From positions 4,774,001-4,838,000 of the forward strand of contig NC_022663.1 in the NCBI RefSeq assembly GCF_000157895.3: a DNA stretch of 64,000 bases, in the 5' to 3' direction. The position numbers and the translations under genes were made by a program. This DNA comes from Mycobacterium kansasii ATCC 12478 (lineage in GTDB: Bacteria > Actinomycetota > Actinomycetes > Mycobacteriales > Mycobacteriaceae). Each line of letters opens with the position of its first letter. The stretch's first letter is position 1. Below are positions 8,586 to 16,031 of the stretch, one piece after another. Under the pieces are notes generated by a model, which saw only the letters and a list, made by a program, of their open reading frames with translations, was not told the origin of the DNA and searched no databases.

Positions 8586-8779
8586 GCCGTAAGCAAATCA
8601 AGCTGTTTCTCGTCCACGACACACCGAGCGGATTGACGACGGCTGAGATCACAAACTGGACGGGCGATGTTCTGTCGGCGAGTCGCTACGACCTGGCAAA
8701 ACTCGTTAACCACGACGAGGCCCAGTGCACCGCAAGGCAAGTGCAGCGATGTGTCGGAGGGCACTGCGATTATCAGTGA
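8582..8779 (+). pseudogene. Truncated GIY-YIG-family nuclease, N-terminal remnant
   Basis: A 65-residue frame begins MSRKQIKLFLVHDTPSGLTT then AEITNWTGDVLSASRYDLAKLV. This matches the N-terminal lead-in that I know from GIY-YIG nuclease proteins encoded in type I restriction loci, where a T-G-x-Y segment and the catalytic domain should follow. Instead the frame ends as CTARQVQRCVGGHCDYQ and stops, with no GIY or YIG motif downstream. The ATGA overlap with hsdS shows that the gene was once a fully coupled member of the operon. The family call rests on recognition of the lead sequence only. Confidence 0.5.
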
Positions 8780-8874
8780 AGCGTTATCGCTGGTGAGGGC
8801 AGAATTGTTCAAAACGTCGTGCTCTCAATCGTGGCGACGACTTACCAGAACATGGACCTAAGGAGGTACTTCCG

Positions 8875-9732
8875 ATGATCAGGGAGATCGAACTCCGTCT
8901 CGTTGACGCGCCAGCCCCTAGTGGCGAGGTTACGGTGAAGGACCTCGCTGCCATTGCGACTGCCCTCCAGGAACTGACGACTCGAATCAGCCGCGACGTC
9001 ATCAATATGCCCGGGCCCGGGCGCACAAAGCAGTTCATGGAGGAGCTCTCGCAACTGCGGCTTCATGCGGTTGAGCGTGGCAGCACCGTGCTCCGATTCA
9101 GCAAGGGCCCGACCGACAAACTCGACGTCGACCTGCCCGAACAAGCCGTAGCCGATGACCGCTTTTGGGAAATTGTGCGGGCCATGGGCGAGGATCGTCG
9201 CCCCGATTGGGCGACGGATCTCATCGCGGAAAGTGTCGGCAAGCTGGTCAACGCCATTCAAGCCGCGGCGCCGACGGTAATTCTCGGTGCCCCTTCGGGG
9301 CCCGACGTACGGATTGTCTCGTCGGCGGTGCACGTCGAAACGTGGACATCCACACGCGTTCACCGGGGAGGCATCATGACTGCCACCGGCCGACTGGAGA
9401 AAGTTGATCTACGATCACACGAGTTTCGTGTCCGCGACGACGTCGATCAAACCGTGGACCTCAAGCATGTCCAAAGCGATACCACCGCAGCACAACTGGT
9501 TGGCCAGTGGGTCGTTGCTCGGGGTGAGGCCGTGCTGCATGAATCGGGTCGGCTCGTCGTGCTGGACAATGCCAGCATCTCGCGTGTTGACGATCCGGCG
9601 GCCGAGCACATGGACCGCAGCGTTACGACCCTCGACGAGATCCTGGCCAGCGCCCCCGGACCAGACATCGACGGCGGGATCGACCTTACTGATGACGAAT
9701 TTCAGGCATTTCTTGAGGCGGCGCGTTCGTGA
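8875..9732 (+). CDS. Hypothetical protein, putative antitoxin-like partner of the PIN protein
   Basis: 285 residues with no recognised domain. It opens with a beta segment (MIREIELRLVDAPAPSGEVT) and a helix (VKDLAAIATALQELTTRI), and ends with an acidic tail (DDEFQAFLEAARS). A strong ribosome site AAGGAGG about ten bases before ATG 8875 supports the start. The stop overlaps the GTG start of the following PIN-domain gene (GTGA, 9729-9732), the usual coupling of antitoxin and toxin. It is much longer than a VapB antitoxin, so an alternative is a phage-sensing or regulatory component that controls the PIN nuclease. Its position between hsdS and hsdM suggests insertion into the restriction operon. 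Confidence 0.6.
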   Translation: MIREIELRLVDAPAPSGEVTVKDLAAIATALQELTTRISRDVINMPGPGRTKQFMEELSQLRLHAVERGSTVLRFSKGPTDKLDVDLPEQAVADDRFWEIVRAMGEDRRPDWATDLIAESVGKLVNAIQAAAPTVILGAPSGPDVRIVSSAVHVETWTSTRVHRGGIMTATGRLEKVDLRSHEFRVRDDVDQTVDLKHVQSDTTAAQLVGQWVVARGEAVLHESGRLVVLDNASISRVDDPAAEHMDRSVTTLDEILASAPGPDIDGGIDLTDDEFQAFLEAARS

Positions 9733-10151
9733 ATCAGGTAGCGGCGACGGTGGTCGATACCGACGTCTTCAGCCTGATGTACCTACGCCGGGCTAACAAT
9801 GATTCGCGTGTCGCTGGTTGGCGCGAATACCTGACCGGTCGGCGTGTGCTCATTTCATTTCAGACCAGAGCTGAGGTGCTTGTGGGCGCGCGAAGCGCCC
9901 AGTGGGGTGGTCGACGGATGGCCGAAACGATCGAGATCCTTGACCGTACGCCCACGATCCGTCCTGATAACGAAGTGGTGGACGCGTATGCAGAGCTAGC
10001 TGCCGAGTGCCGCAGGATCGGACATGGCCTACAGGCCAGAGAGCACACCGGCGATCGGTGGGTAGCTGCCTGCGCCATCGCCAAGCGGCTTGATCTATTG
10101 GCCGGAGACGCGATCTACCAGGGCGCGCCAAACCTCGTCGTGCATAGCTGA
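9729..10151 (+). CDS. PIN-domain ribonuclease (VapC-like)
   Basis: 140 residues with the PIN acidic set: Asp in ATVVDTDVFSLMYL, Glu in SFQTRAEVLVGA, Asp in HTGDRWVAACAIA and Asp in LLAGDAIYQGAPNL. PIN proteins of this size are Mg-dependent RNases, most often toxins of VapBC pairs. Translation starts at GTG 9729 inside the stop region of the preceding gene, so expression depends on that partner. The linkage inside a type I restriction operon is unusual and suggests either a back-up abortive module triggered when restriction is lost, or simple acquisition of a toxin pair. Confidence 0.8.
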   Translation: MNQVAATVVDTDVFSLMYLRRANNDSRVAGWREYLTGRRVLISFQTRAEVLVGARSAQWGGRRMAETIEILDRTPTIRPDNEVVDAYAELAAECRRIGHGLQAREHTGDRWVAACAIAKRLDLLAGDAIYQGAPNLVVHS

Positions 10152-10169
10152 CCAGAAGGGCAAACCACT

Positions 10170-11663
10170 GTGTCTGATTCCCGGCGCCTGGTCGACAAAC
10201 TCTGGGCGTACTGCAATGTGCTGCGCGACGACGGTGTTGGTGTCATCGAGTACACCGAACAACTCACCTACCTGTTGTTCCTGAAGATGGCACACGAGCG
10301 GGCGACCAGAAAGCTCAACCCGCAGCAGATCGTTCCCGACGAATACTCCTGGCAGAAGCTGCTTGACGCCGAAGGAACCGACCTCGAAGTCCAATACACG
10401 AAGATCCTCGTCGGATTGGCACAACAGCCGGGCACCCTTGGCACGATTTTCCGCAAGGCGCAGAACAGAATTCAGGACCCGGCGAAGCTCAAACGCCTCA
10501 TCGTGGATTTGATCGACAAAGAGAACTGGTCCGCTTCGGGCACAGATCTCAAAGGCGACGCGTACGAGGCGCTGCTCTCTAAGGGCGCCTCCGACAAGGG
10601 GTCGGGCGCCGGCCAGTACTTCACCCCCCGTGACCTCATCCGGGCGATCGTCGACGTCATCGATCCCACACCTGCCGACGAGGTCGTCGATCCGGCCTGT
10701 GGTACTGGTGGCTTCCTCCTCGTCGCCCATGAACACGCCGTGCAAGGGGCCGAGAACCTCACCCCGACGAAGCGCAAACACCTGCGCGATGATTTCGTCA
10801 CCGGATACGAACTCGTCGACGCAACAGCGCGACTGGCGGCGATGAACCTGCTGCTCCATGGCATCGGAACCGCCGACGGCGACTCACTGATCGAGGTTCG
10901 TGACGCACTCATCTCTGACCCGGGCCGGCGCTGGTCGGTAGTGCTGACCAACCCGCCGTTCGGCCGCAAGTCGTCGTTGACGATGGTCGGTGCCGATGGT
11001 CGGGAGGTGCGCGAGGACGTCGAGATCGAACGGCAGGACTTCGTCGTCACGACCAGCAACAAGCAGCTCAATTTCCTGCAGCACATCATGACCATTCTCG
11101 ACATCAACGGTCGCGCTGCCGTCGTCCTTCCAGACAACGTCCTCTTCGAGGGCGGCGCGGGCGAGACGTTGCGACGAAAGCTGCTGGCCGACTTCGACCT
11201 ACATACGATCCTTCGCTTGCCCACTGGCATCTTCTACGCCCAAGGTGTGAAGGCCAACGTCCTCTTTTTCGACAGGAAGCCGGCCTCCGAGCAGCCGTGG
11301 ACTACGAAGCTCTGGGTCTACGACCTACGCACCAACCAGCACTTCACCCTCAAGCAGAACCCTTTGCGCCGCCATCACCTCGACGAGTTCGTCGACTTCT
11401 ACCTCAGCGGAAAGCCTCGCGACGAGCGTGTCGAGTCGGAGAGATGGAAATCGTTCACCTACAAGGAACTGATCGCGCGCGACAAGGTCAACCTCGACAT
11501 CACCTGGCTACGTGACGAGTCGCTCGACGACGCCGATCACCTCCCAGCGCCCGAGGTCATCGCCAGAGAGATCGTCGAAGACCTCACTGCCGCACTTGCG
11601 GAGTTCGAGGCGGTCGCGGCAGCCCTGGAAGCCGCAGCGAACGGATCCGCTGACCTGACCTGA
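10170..11663 (+). CDS. hsdM: Type I restriction enzyme, M (methyltransferase) subunit
   Basis: 497 residues. The N-terminal helical HsdM domain (about 1-130) is followed by an N6-adenine methyltransferase fold: SAM-binding motif VDPACGTGGFLLVA near residue 173 and catalytic NPPFG near 260. QYFTPRDLIRAIVDV is the standard lead-in. The enzyme methylates adenine in the HsdS-defined site and forms M2S and R2M2S complexes. The start is GTG 10170 with AGAAGGG about ten bases upstream, 18 bases after the PIN gene. The gene order R-S-(inserted genes)-M is atypical but seen in actinobacteria. Confidence 0.95.
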   Translation: MSDSRRLVDKLWAYCNVLRDDGVGVIEYTEQLTYLLFLKMAHERATRKLNPQQIVPDEYSWQKLLDAEGTDLEVQYTKILVGLAQQPGTLGTIFRKAQNRIQDPAKLKRLIVDLIDKENWSASGTDLKGDAYEALLSKGASDKGSGAGQYFTPRDLIRAIVDVIDPTPADEVVDPACGTGGFLLVAHEHAVQGAENLTPTKRKHLRDDFVTGYELVDATARLAAMNLLLHGIGTADGDSLIEVRDALISDPGRRWSVVLTNPPFGRKSSLTMVGADGREVREDVEIERQDFVVTTSNKQLNFLQHIMTILDINGRAAVVLPDNVLFEGGAGETLRRKLLADFDLHTILRLPTGIFYAQGVKANVLFFDRKPASEQPWTTKLWVYDLRTNQHFTLKQNPLRRHHLDEFVDFYLSGKPRDERVESERWKSFTYKELIARDKVNLDITWLRDESLDDADHLPAPEVIAREIVEDLTAALAEFEAVAAALEAAANGSADLT

Positions 11664-11738
11664 TTGCGTTGACTAGGGCGCTGTGTCCACGGCGACGTCG
11701 GACCTTCGCCGTACCCTGGGTCAACGTTTGCTCTCGAC

Positions 11739-12742
11739 ATGCCGAAACGATCCAACGAGTTTCAGCGTCTAGTGGCGATGCTGACCATGCTCAAGAGTGG
11801 CGGCGCGACCGTGCACGAATCAGTCGAAGTGATGGAGATTGCCTCGCAAGAACGCCGCGAGGTCGACGTCATAGCCTTCGGGAAGGTCGCTGGCCATCAG
11901 AGCGCCGTTTCATTGAATGCCGCGACTGGAAGCGCCCGCAGAACGTCCAGTGGGTAGAGCAAGCTCGTACGAAGTTCGATGATTTAGGCGCGAACGTGAA
12001 GATTCTCGTGTCGTCGAGCGGATTTACGAAGACGGCGCTGGCGAAAGCTGCTCGCTTAGGAATCAAGACGATCACGACCGGTGAAGTCACGCCCGAGTTC
12101 GTTGGAAAAGTTGTCAACAGTGCTGATAGCGCCGAATATTGGCATTGGGTCACCCTCGTGCAGCAGGCAATCGTCGTCATCACTCGCGACGGTTTAACCC
12201 AGCAGCAAGAGCTTCCCGGAAACGTTCCGGTTTTGTATCCCGATGGATCAGAAGCTTCGATGTTCGAAGACCTCGTAAACCATGTCATGCGACAGCACAC
12301 ATGGGCTCACGACCAGTGGGAGGAGGTTGCGCGCAAAGGGGAGGGGCTATACGGCAAAGGCAAACTGAAGTACGTCGCAACAGCCGATGGCCCGGAGCCG
12401 AGATCCAACGGCCAGATGGTGTATGTCAAAGGGATCTCGCACGTGACGGGCCAGGAAGAACTGTTCGAGATCGCCAATGTCATAGTCACTTTCGAGGCTA
12501 AATGGGCCGTGGCGGACGTGCCTCTATCCCACGGTGAATACGACGGAACGTACTTCTCCACGGGCACAGCGCCCTTAGGTGACCACAACACAGTGCAGTT
12601 GGTCTACACAGAAACTCCCGAAGGCGAATTCGACGTAATCGGCCGCCTCGACGGCACCCTCGACACACTTGGAATCCAGATCCCAGCCGAGGCCGCTGAT
12701 CCCGCGACTGATATGCCTGAGTCGGCCACCCAAGGCGGGTAG
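11739..12742 (+). pseudogene. PD-(D/E)XK restriction-endonuclease-like protein, frameshifted
   Basis: ATG 11739 opens MPKRSNEFQRLVAMLTMLKS then HESVEVMEIASQERREVDVIAFGKVAGH. The expected continuation IECRDWKRPQNVQWVEQARTK is found one frame over. The switch lies at about 11910-11912, where one base is missing between GTT and ATT-GAA-TGC. The two halves together hold the nuclease core: Asp in EVDVIAFG and Glu-x-x-x-x-Lys in ECRDWK. Repairing one base would give about 335 residues ending in TDMPESATQGG. It could be a true inactivating mutation, a sequencing error or programmed slippage; no obvious slippery heptamer is visible. It sits 75 bases after hsdM and was probably an accessory restriction gene. 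Confidence 0.7.
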
Positions 12743-13185
12743 GTTGAGCCGCGCTCAGCGCGCCAGCATCTATGGCGGCAACCGCAGCCGATCCCGCGGT
12801 TGTCGGTGGCGATTGGCAGAATTTCCTGGGTGAGCTCTAGTACGCCGCGGTGCCGCATCGTCTACGACGACGAGTTTCGCTCTGATTTTGCGGAAGGGTT
12901 GCGACGCGACCCCTCGACGGAAGCGATGCAGCGAGGGTTCGAGGAACTCGCCGACACGCTAGGCAAGTTGGTGGACCGCCCCGATGAAGTGGCACTCGTC
13001 GTGGCAGTCAGTTTGGCCTCGGCCGTGCAACGCAGGCAGGACGCGTGCGCGACCTACGGACATCCTTCCCGTGGGATCAGCAGTCCCACCAGTTAGCTGT
13101 CCATCAGGGGCCACCCCACGCCCCGACGGCACTTGAGCAGTTGTCAGGGTCCGTAGCAACAACTAGGCGTCAAAGTTCGCGAGGT
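12743..13185. other. Gap without a supported gene
   Basis: About 440 bases between the endonuclease remnant and vapC. A plus-strand frame at 12800-13096 contains an acidic stretch (FRSDFAEGLRRDPSTEAM) but has no recognisable family, no good ribosome site and an odd N-terminus, so I do not call it. It may be the decayed end of a gene. Confidence 0.4.
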
Positions 13186-13602
13186 TCATGGCGAGATCAG
13201 CTCGAGGCGCGGGAAGAACGACCGATAGCGCCGGGGATCGCGCGTCAAGAGCGCACGGCCGGTCACGGCGGCGTGGGCACCAATGTAGAAATCCGGTAGC
13301 GGCGAACGCTTTTGGCCTTGCCGCCGCCGATATTCGAGGAAGCATTTGCCGGCCAGAAACGCCGCTTCCCAGGGCAGGTCCTCGCGCTCCAGCTCTGTTG
13401 GCAATGCCCGCTGGAGTTCCTCGATCCGCTCAAAGCCGATCGAGATCTCGCTGTAGATGATCGGATTGATCAGCGTTGGCCCACGGTCGAGGGCATCGGC
13501 AAGCTGCGTCTCAGACCAGTCGCACCAGCGGGGGTCCTCGGTGAACAGGTCGAGCAGCACGTTGGAGTCGACAAGCGTTCCGGCCACCAGCGAACTATGC
13601 AT
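13186..13602 (-). CDS. vapC: VapC-family PIN-domain toxin
   Basis: 138 residues with the PIN pattern: Asp in GTLVDSNVLLDLF, Glu in NPIIYSEISIGF, Asp in PLPDFYIGAHAAV and Asp in ALLTRDPRRYRSFFP. VapC toxins are site-specific RNases. The ATG at 13602 lies inside the 3' end of vapB, an eight-base overlap typical of TA operons. It points against the flanking restriction and Wadjet genes and is therefore an independent module. Confidence 0.9.
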   Translation of the reverse strand: MHSSLVAGTLVDSNVLLDLFTEDPRWCDWSETQLADALDRGPTLINPIIYSEISIGFERIEELQRALPTELEREDLPWEAAFLAGKCFLEYRRRQGQKRSPLPDFYIGAHAAVTGRALLTRDPRRYRSFFPRLELISP

Positions 13603-13819
13603 TGCCGCGCGTCAGTGCCATGATCTCGTCGGTGCTCATCGCAACTGTGGCACGGCCGCGCATCCGACGTGCGATCGCCTTGCCCCGGGTGGTCTTCTTG
13701 CGCACCAGCCGGGCACCGTGTTGGTCAAGTTCGAACTCGACCTCAGAACCCGGCTCAATGCCGAGCTTGCGCCGCACCGCGAGCGGAATAGTCACCTGGC
13801 CTTTGCTCGTCACCCGCAT
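13595..13819 (-). CDS. vapB: VapB antitoxin, AbrB/SpoVT-type
   Basis: 74 residues from ATG 13819. The N-terminal swapped-hairpin AbrB domain is clear: MRVTSKGQVTIPLAVRRKLG, followed by IEPGSEVEFELDQHGARLV. The C-terminal tail (MRGRATVAMSTDEIMALT) is the usual toxin-binding segment. A longer open frame extends upstream to 13972, but the AbrB motif fixes the start at 13819. It binds and neutralises VapC and should autoregulate the operon through the repeats at 13840-13860. Confidence 0.9.
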   Translation of the reverse strand: MRVTSKGQVTIPLAVRRKLGIEPGSEVEFELDQHGARLVRKKTTRGKAIARRMRGRATVAMSTDEIMALTRGNA

Positions 13820-13839
13820 ACCAGTCAGCCTATCAGCCG

Positions 13840-13860
13840 GTAATACCGCTAAGTAATACC
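13840..13860 (-). promoter_or_regulatory. Candidate VapB operator: two direct repeats
   Basis: GTAATACC occurs at 13840-13847 and 13853-13860 on the plus strand, that is GGTATTAC twice on the coding strand with a 13-base period, 21 bases before the vapB start. Tandem AT-rich repeats next to an AbrB-type antitoxin fit an autoregulatory operator. Confidence 0.4.
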
Positions 13861-14001
13861 AAGCCGAGCACCAGGTGCTACGGCGCTCTTGCGGGGGACG
13901 CCGATAGCCAGCGCGAAACGCGCAGCCTCGCGTGGGCCATAACAGCGAGTCTGCGACCGTGCATTCCCGCAAGTCTTGGATGAAGTGTCGGTGGGCTTGC
14001 T

Positions 14002-14007
14002 TAGGCT
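14002..14007 (+). promoter_or_regulatory. Candidate -10 element for leaderless jetA transcript
   Basis: TAGGCT fits the mycobacterial TANNNT -10 consensus and ends six bases before the GTG start of jetA. No ribosome site is present, so a leaderless mRNA beginning at the GTG is likely. Confidence 0.4.
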
Positions 14008-14013
14008 CTGACC

Positions 14014-15456
14014 GTGGAGTACGAGGCGATCAATTCGTTGCGGGAGCGCCACCCGGCTTGGCGGCTGCTTCGTGCCGGCAATGCCACGCTGATCCTGTCC
14101 TTCCTCGGGGGGTTTTTCGTCGAGGACAACCGAGGCGCCTGCCCAGCGAGTCAGGTCGCGACCGCCCTGGACGACTACGTGTACGCCCTGAACACGGAGA
14201 TTCCCACCGAGAACGGTCAGCAACGCTTTCCGAGGGACGCTCGGTCCTATCTGGAGGACTGGGCGGCCACTGACGCGGCGTATTTGCGACGGTTTTACCC
14301 GGCGGGCGACGACGAAGTCCATTACGAGGTGACTCCGGCGTTCGAGAAGGCCTACGCGTGGGTCATGGGCCTTAAAGGCAGGTCCTTTGTCGGAACCGAG
14401 TCCAGGCTGCACACGGTGGTCGAGCTGCTGCGCCAGATCGTGCACGGAACCGAAGTCGAACCCGATGTCCGGCTGGCCGAATTACGGCGCCGCCGAAACG
14501 AACTCGACGCCGAGATCGCCGCCGTCGAGGCCGGGGTTGTTCAGGTGCTGGACGCGACCGGAGTCCGTGACCGCTACCAACAGCTGGCCACAACCGCGCG
14601 GGAACTGCTCTCGGACTTTCGCGAGGTCGAAGAAAACTTCCGGCTCCTCGACCGGGCCGCGCGAGAAAAGATCGCGGCCTGGGATGGGTCCAAGGGTGAA
14701 CTGCTCGCCGAGCTGGTCGGAAGCCGCTCCCAGATCGCTGGATCCGACCAAGGCCGCAGCTTCCAGGCGTTCTACGACTTCCTTCTCTCCGAGACGCGCC
14801 AAGCCGAGCTGGCCGAACTTCTGGCCAAGGTTTGCACCCTCGAGACCATCGAAGCCGACCATCGGATTCGCGGTATTCACCACGACTGGTCCGAAGCCGC
14901 CGACCGGGCGCAGCGCACCGTCCGGCAGATATCCGAACAACTGCGCCGCTTCCTCGACGACCAGATTTGGCTGGAGAACCGGCGTGTCCTCAATTTGGTT
15001 CGGGCAGTGGAAAGTTCAGCGCTGGAACTGCGCGACAACCCGCCGCCCTTCGGGCTCGAGCTGGATCAGCCGGGCATCGAGATTGCCCTTCCCTTCGAGC
15101 GCCCGCTCTACCAGGTGCCCGCAGCGGTCGCGGTCGAGAGCACCATCCCACCGGCGAGCGAGGAGATCGACACCGACCTGCTCTTCGCGCAGACCTTCAT
15201 CGACCAAGCACGCCTGATGGAGACCATCCGCGATGTTCTGCCGGAGAATTCTTCGGCGCTGCTATCCGACATCATCGCGGCACACCCCATCGAGCAGGGT
15301 GCGGCAGAGATCGTCGGCTACCTGGCACTCAACGACGAGGAGGTGAGCGTCGAGATGGACGACACCGATGAGACTCTCCTGGAATACTGCGACCCCGCCG
15401 ACCCGGAAATCGCCAAGCGAGCGAGACTGCCGAAAGTGACGGTGCGACGACGATGA
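14014..15456 (+). CDS. jetA: Wadjet defence protein JetA (DUF3375)
   Basis: 480 residues. The opening (LRERHPAWRLLRAGNATLIL then SFLGGFFVEDNRG) and the long helical middle with RRNELDAEIAAVEAG and FREVEENFRLLDRAAREKIA are characteristic of DUF3375, the kleisin-like JetA (MksF-like) of type I Wadjet. It bridges the JetC SMC dimer in a complex that extrudes and cleaves circular plasmid DNA. The start is GTG 14014, probably leaderless. Its stop overlaps jetB by ATGA. The length matches the family and no defect is visible. Confidence 0.92.
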   Translation: MEYEAINSLRERHPAWRLLRAGNATLILSFLGGFFVEDNRGACPASQVATALDDYVYALNTEIPTENGQQRFPRDARSYLEDWAATDAAYLRRFYPAGDDEVHYEVTPAFEKAYAWVMGLKGRSFVGTESRLHTVVELLRQIVHGTEVEPDVRLAELRRRRNELDAEIAAVEAGVVQVLDATGVRDRYQQLATTARELLSDFREVEENFRLLDRAAREKIAAWDGSKGELLAELVGSRSQIAGSDQGRSFQAFYDFLLSETRQAELAELLAKVCTLETIEADHRIRGIHHDWSEAADRAQRTVRQISEQLRRFLDDQIWLENRRVLNLVRAVESSALELRDNPPPFGLELDQPGIEIALPFERPLYQVPAAVAVESTIPPASEEIDTDLLFAQTFIDQARLMETIRDVLPENSSALLSDIIAAHPIEQGAAEIVGYLALNDEEVSVEMDDTDETLLEYCDPADPEIAKRARLPKVTVRRR

Positions 15457-16031
15457 GCAACGAGCATGCCACCGCCAGCGCCATCATCCGGCTGATGCAA
15501 GGAGTCGTCTACCGCGAGTCGGACGAGGACACCTGGCTGACACTGGAACGCTTGGGTGCCGGCGTGCGAGACCATTTCGCCACCATAGGTGTCGACGTGG
15601 TAGTCGATGACGCCGAAGGCTATGCCTTCCTTCGGTCCCGGCCATCCGAAGATGGCGACGATGCGCTCCCGCGGCTGGTGCGCAGGCGAGCACTGACGTA
15701 CAACGTCAGCCTGCTACTGGTGCTGCTACGCAAGCGGCTCGTCGAGTTCGAGACGACCGGCAGTGAGGGCCGACTGGTTCTGACCACCGACCAGATCGTC
15801 GAGATGCTGCGACTGTTCCAGGCCGAGTCCAGCAACGACGCACGAGTCGTGGACCAGGCGGAGACGACGATCAAGAAGGCCGCCGAACTCGGCTTCCTAC
15901 GCCCATTGCGCGGTCAACGCGACCATTGGGAAGTTCGGCGAATCCTCAAGGCCTACGTCGACGCCCAGACCCTGTCGGACTTTGCGACCAAGCTGCGTGA
16001 GTATGCCGGAGCGGTGACCAGTGATGAGTGA
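15453..16031 (+). CDS. jetB: Wadjet defence protein JetB (DUF4194)
   Basis: 192 residues with a winged-helix KITE-type fold: IIRLMQGVVYRESDEDTWLT near the start, YAFLRSRPSEDGD, then RRRALTYNVSLLLVLLRKRL and a final KKAAELGFLRPLRGQRDHWE wing. This is the MksE-like subunit that binds JetA and JetC. It is tightly packed, with a four-base overlap with jetA and an eleven-base overlap with jetC, so stoichiometric coupled translation is expected. Confidence 0.9.
   Translation: MSNEHATASAIIRLMQGVVYRESDEDTWLTLERLGAGVRDHFATIGVDVVVDDAEGYAFLRSRPSEDGDDALPRLVRRRALTYNVSLLLVLLRKRLVEFETTGSEGRLVLTTDQIVEMLRLFQAESSNDARVVDQAETTIKKAAELGFLRPLRGQRDHWEVRRILKAYVDAQTLSDFATKLREYAGAVTSDE

Noticed and set aside
12800..13096. 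Plus-strand 98-codon ORF
   Set aside because: Part of it looks protein-like, but there is no start signal and no family; possibly decayed.
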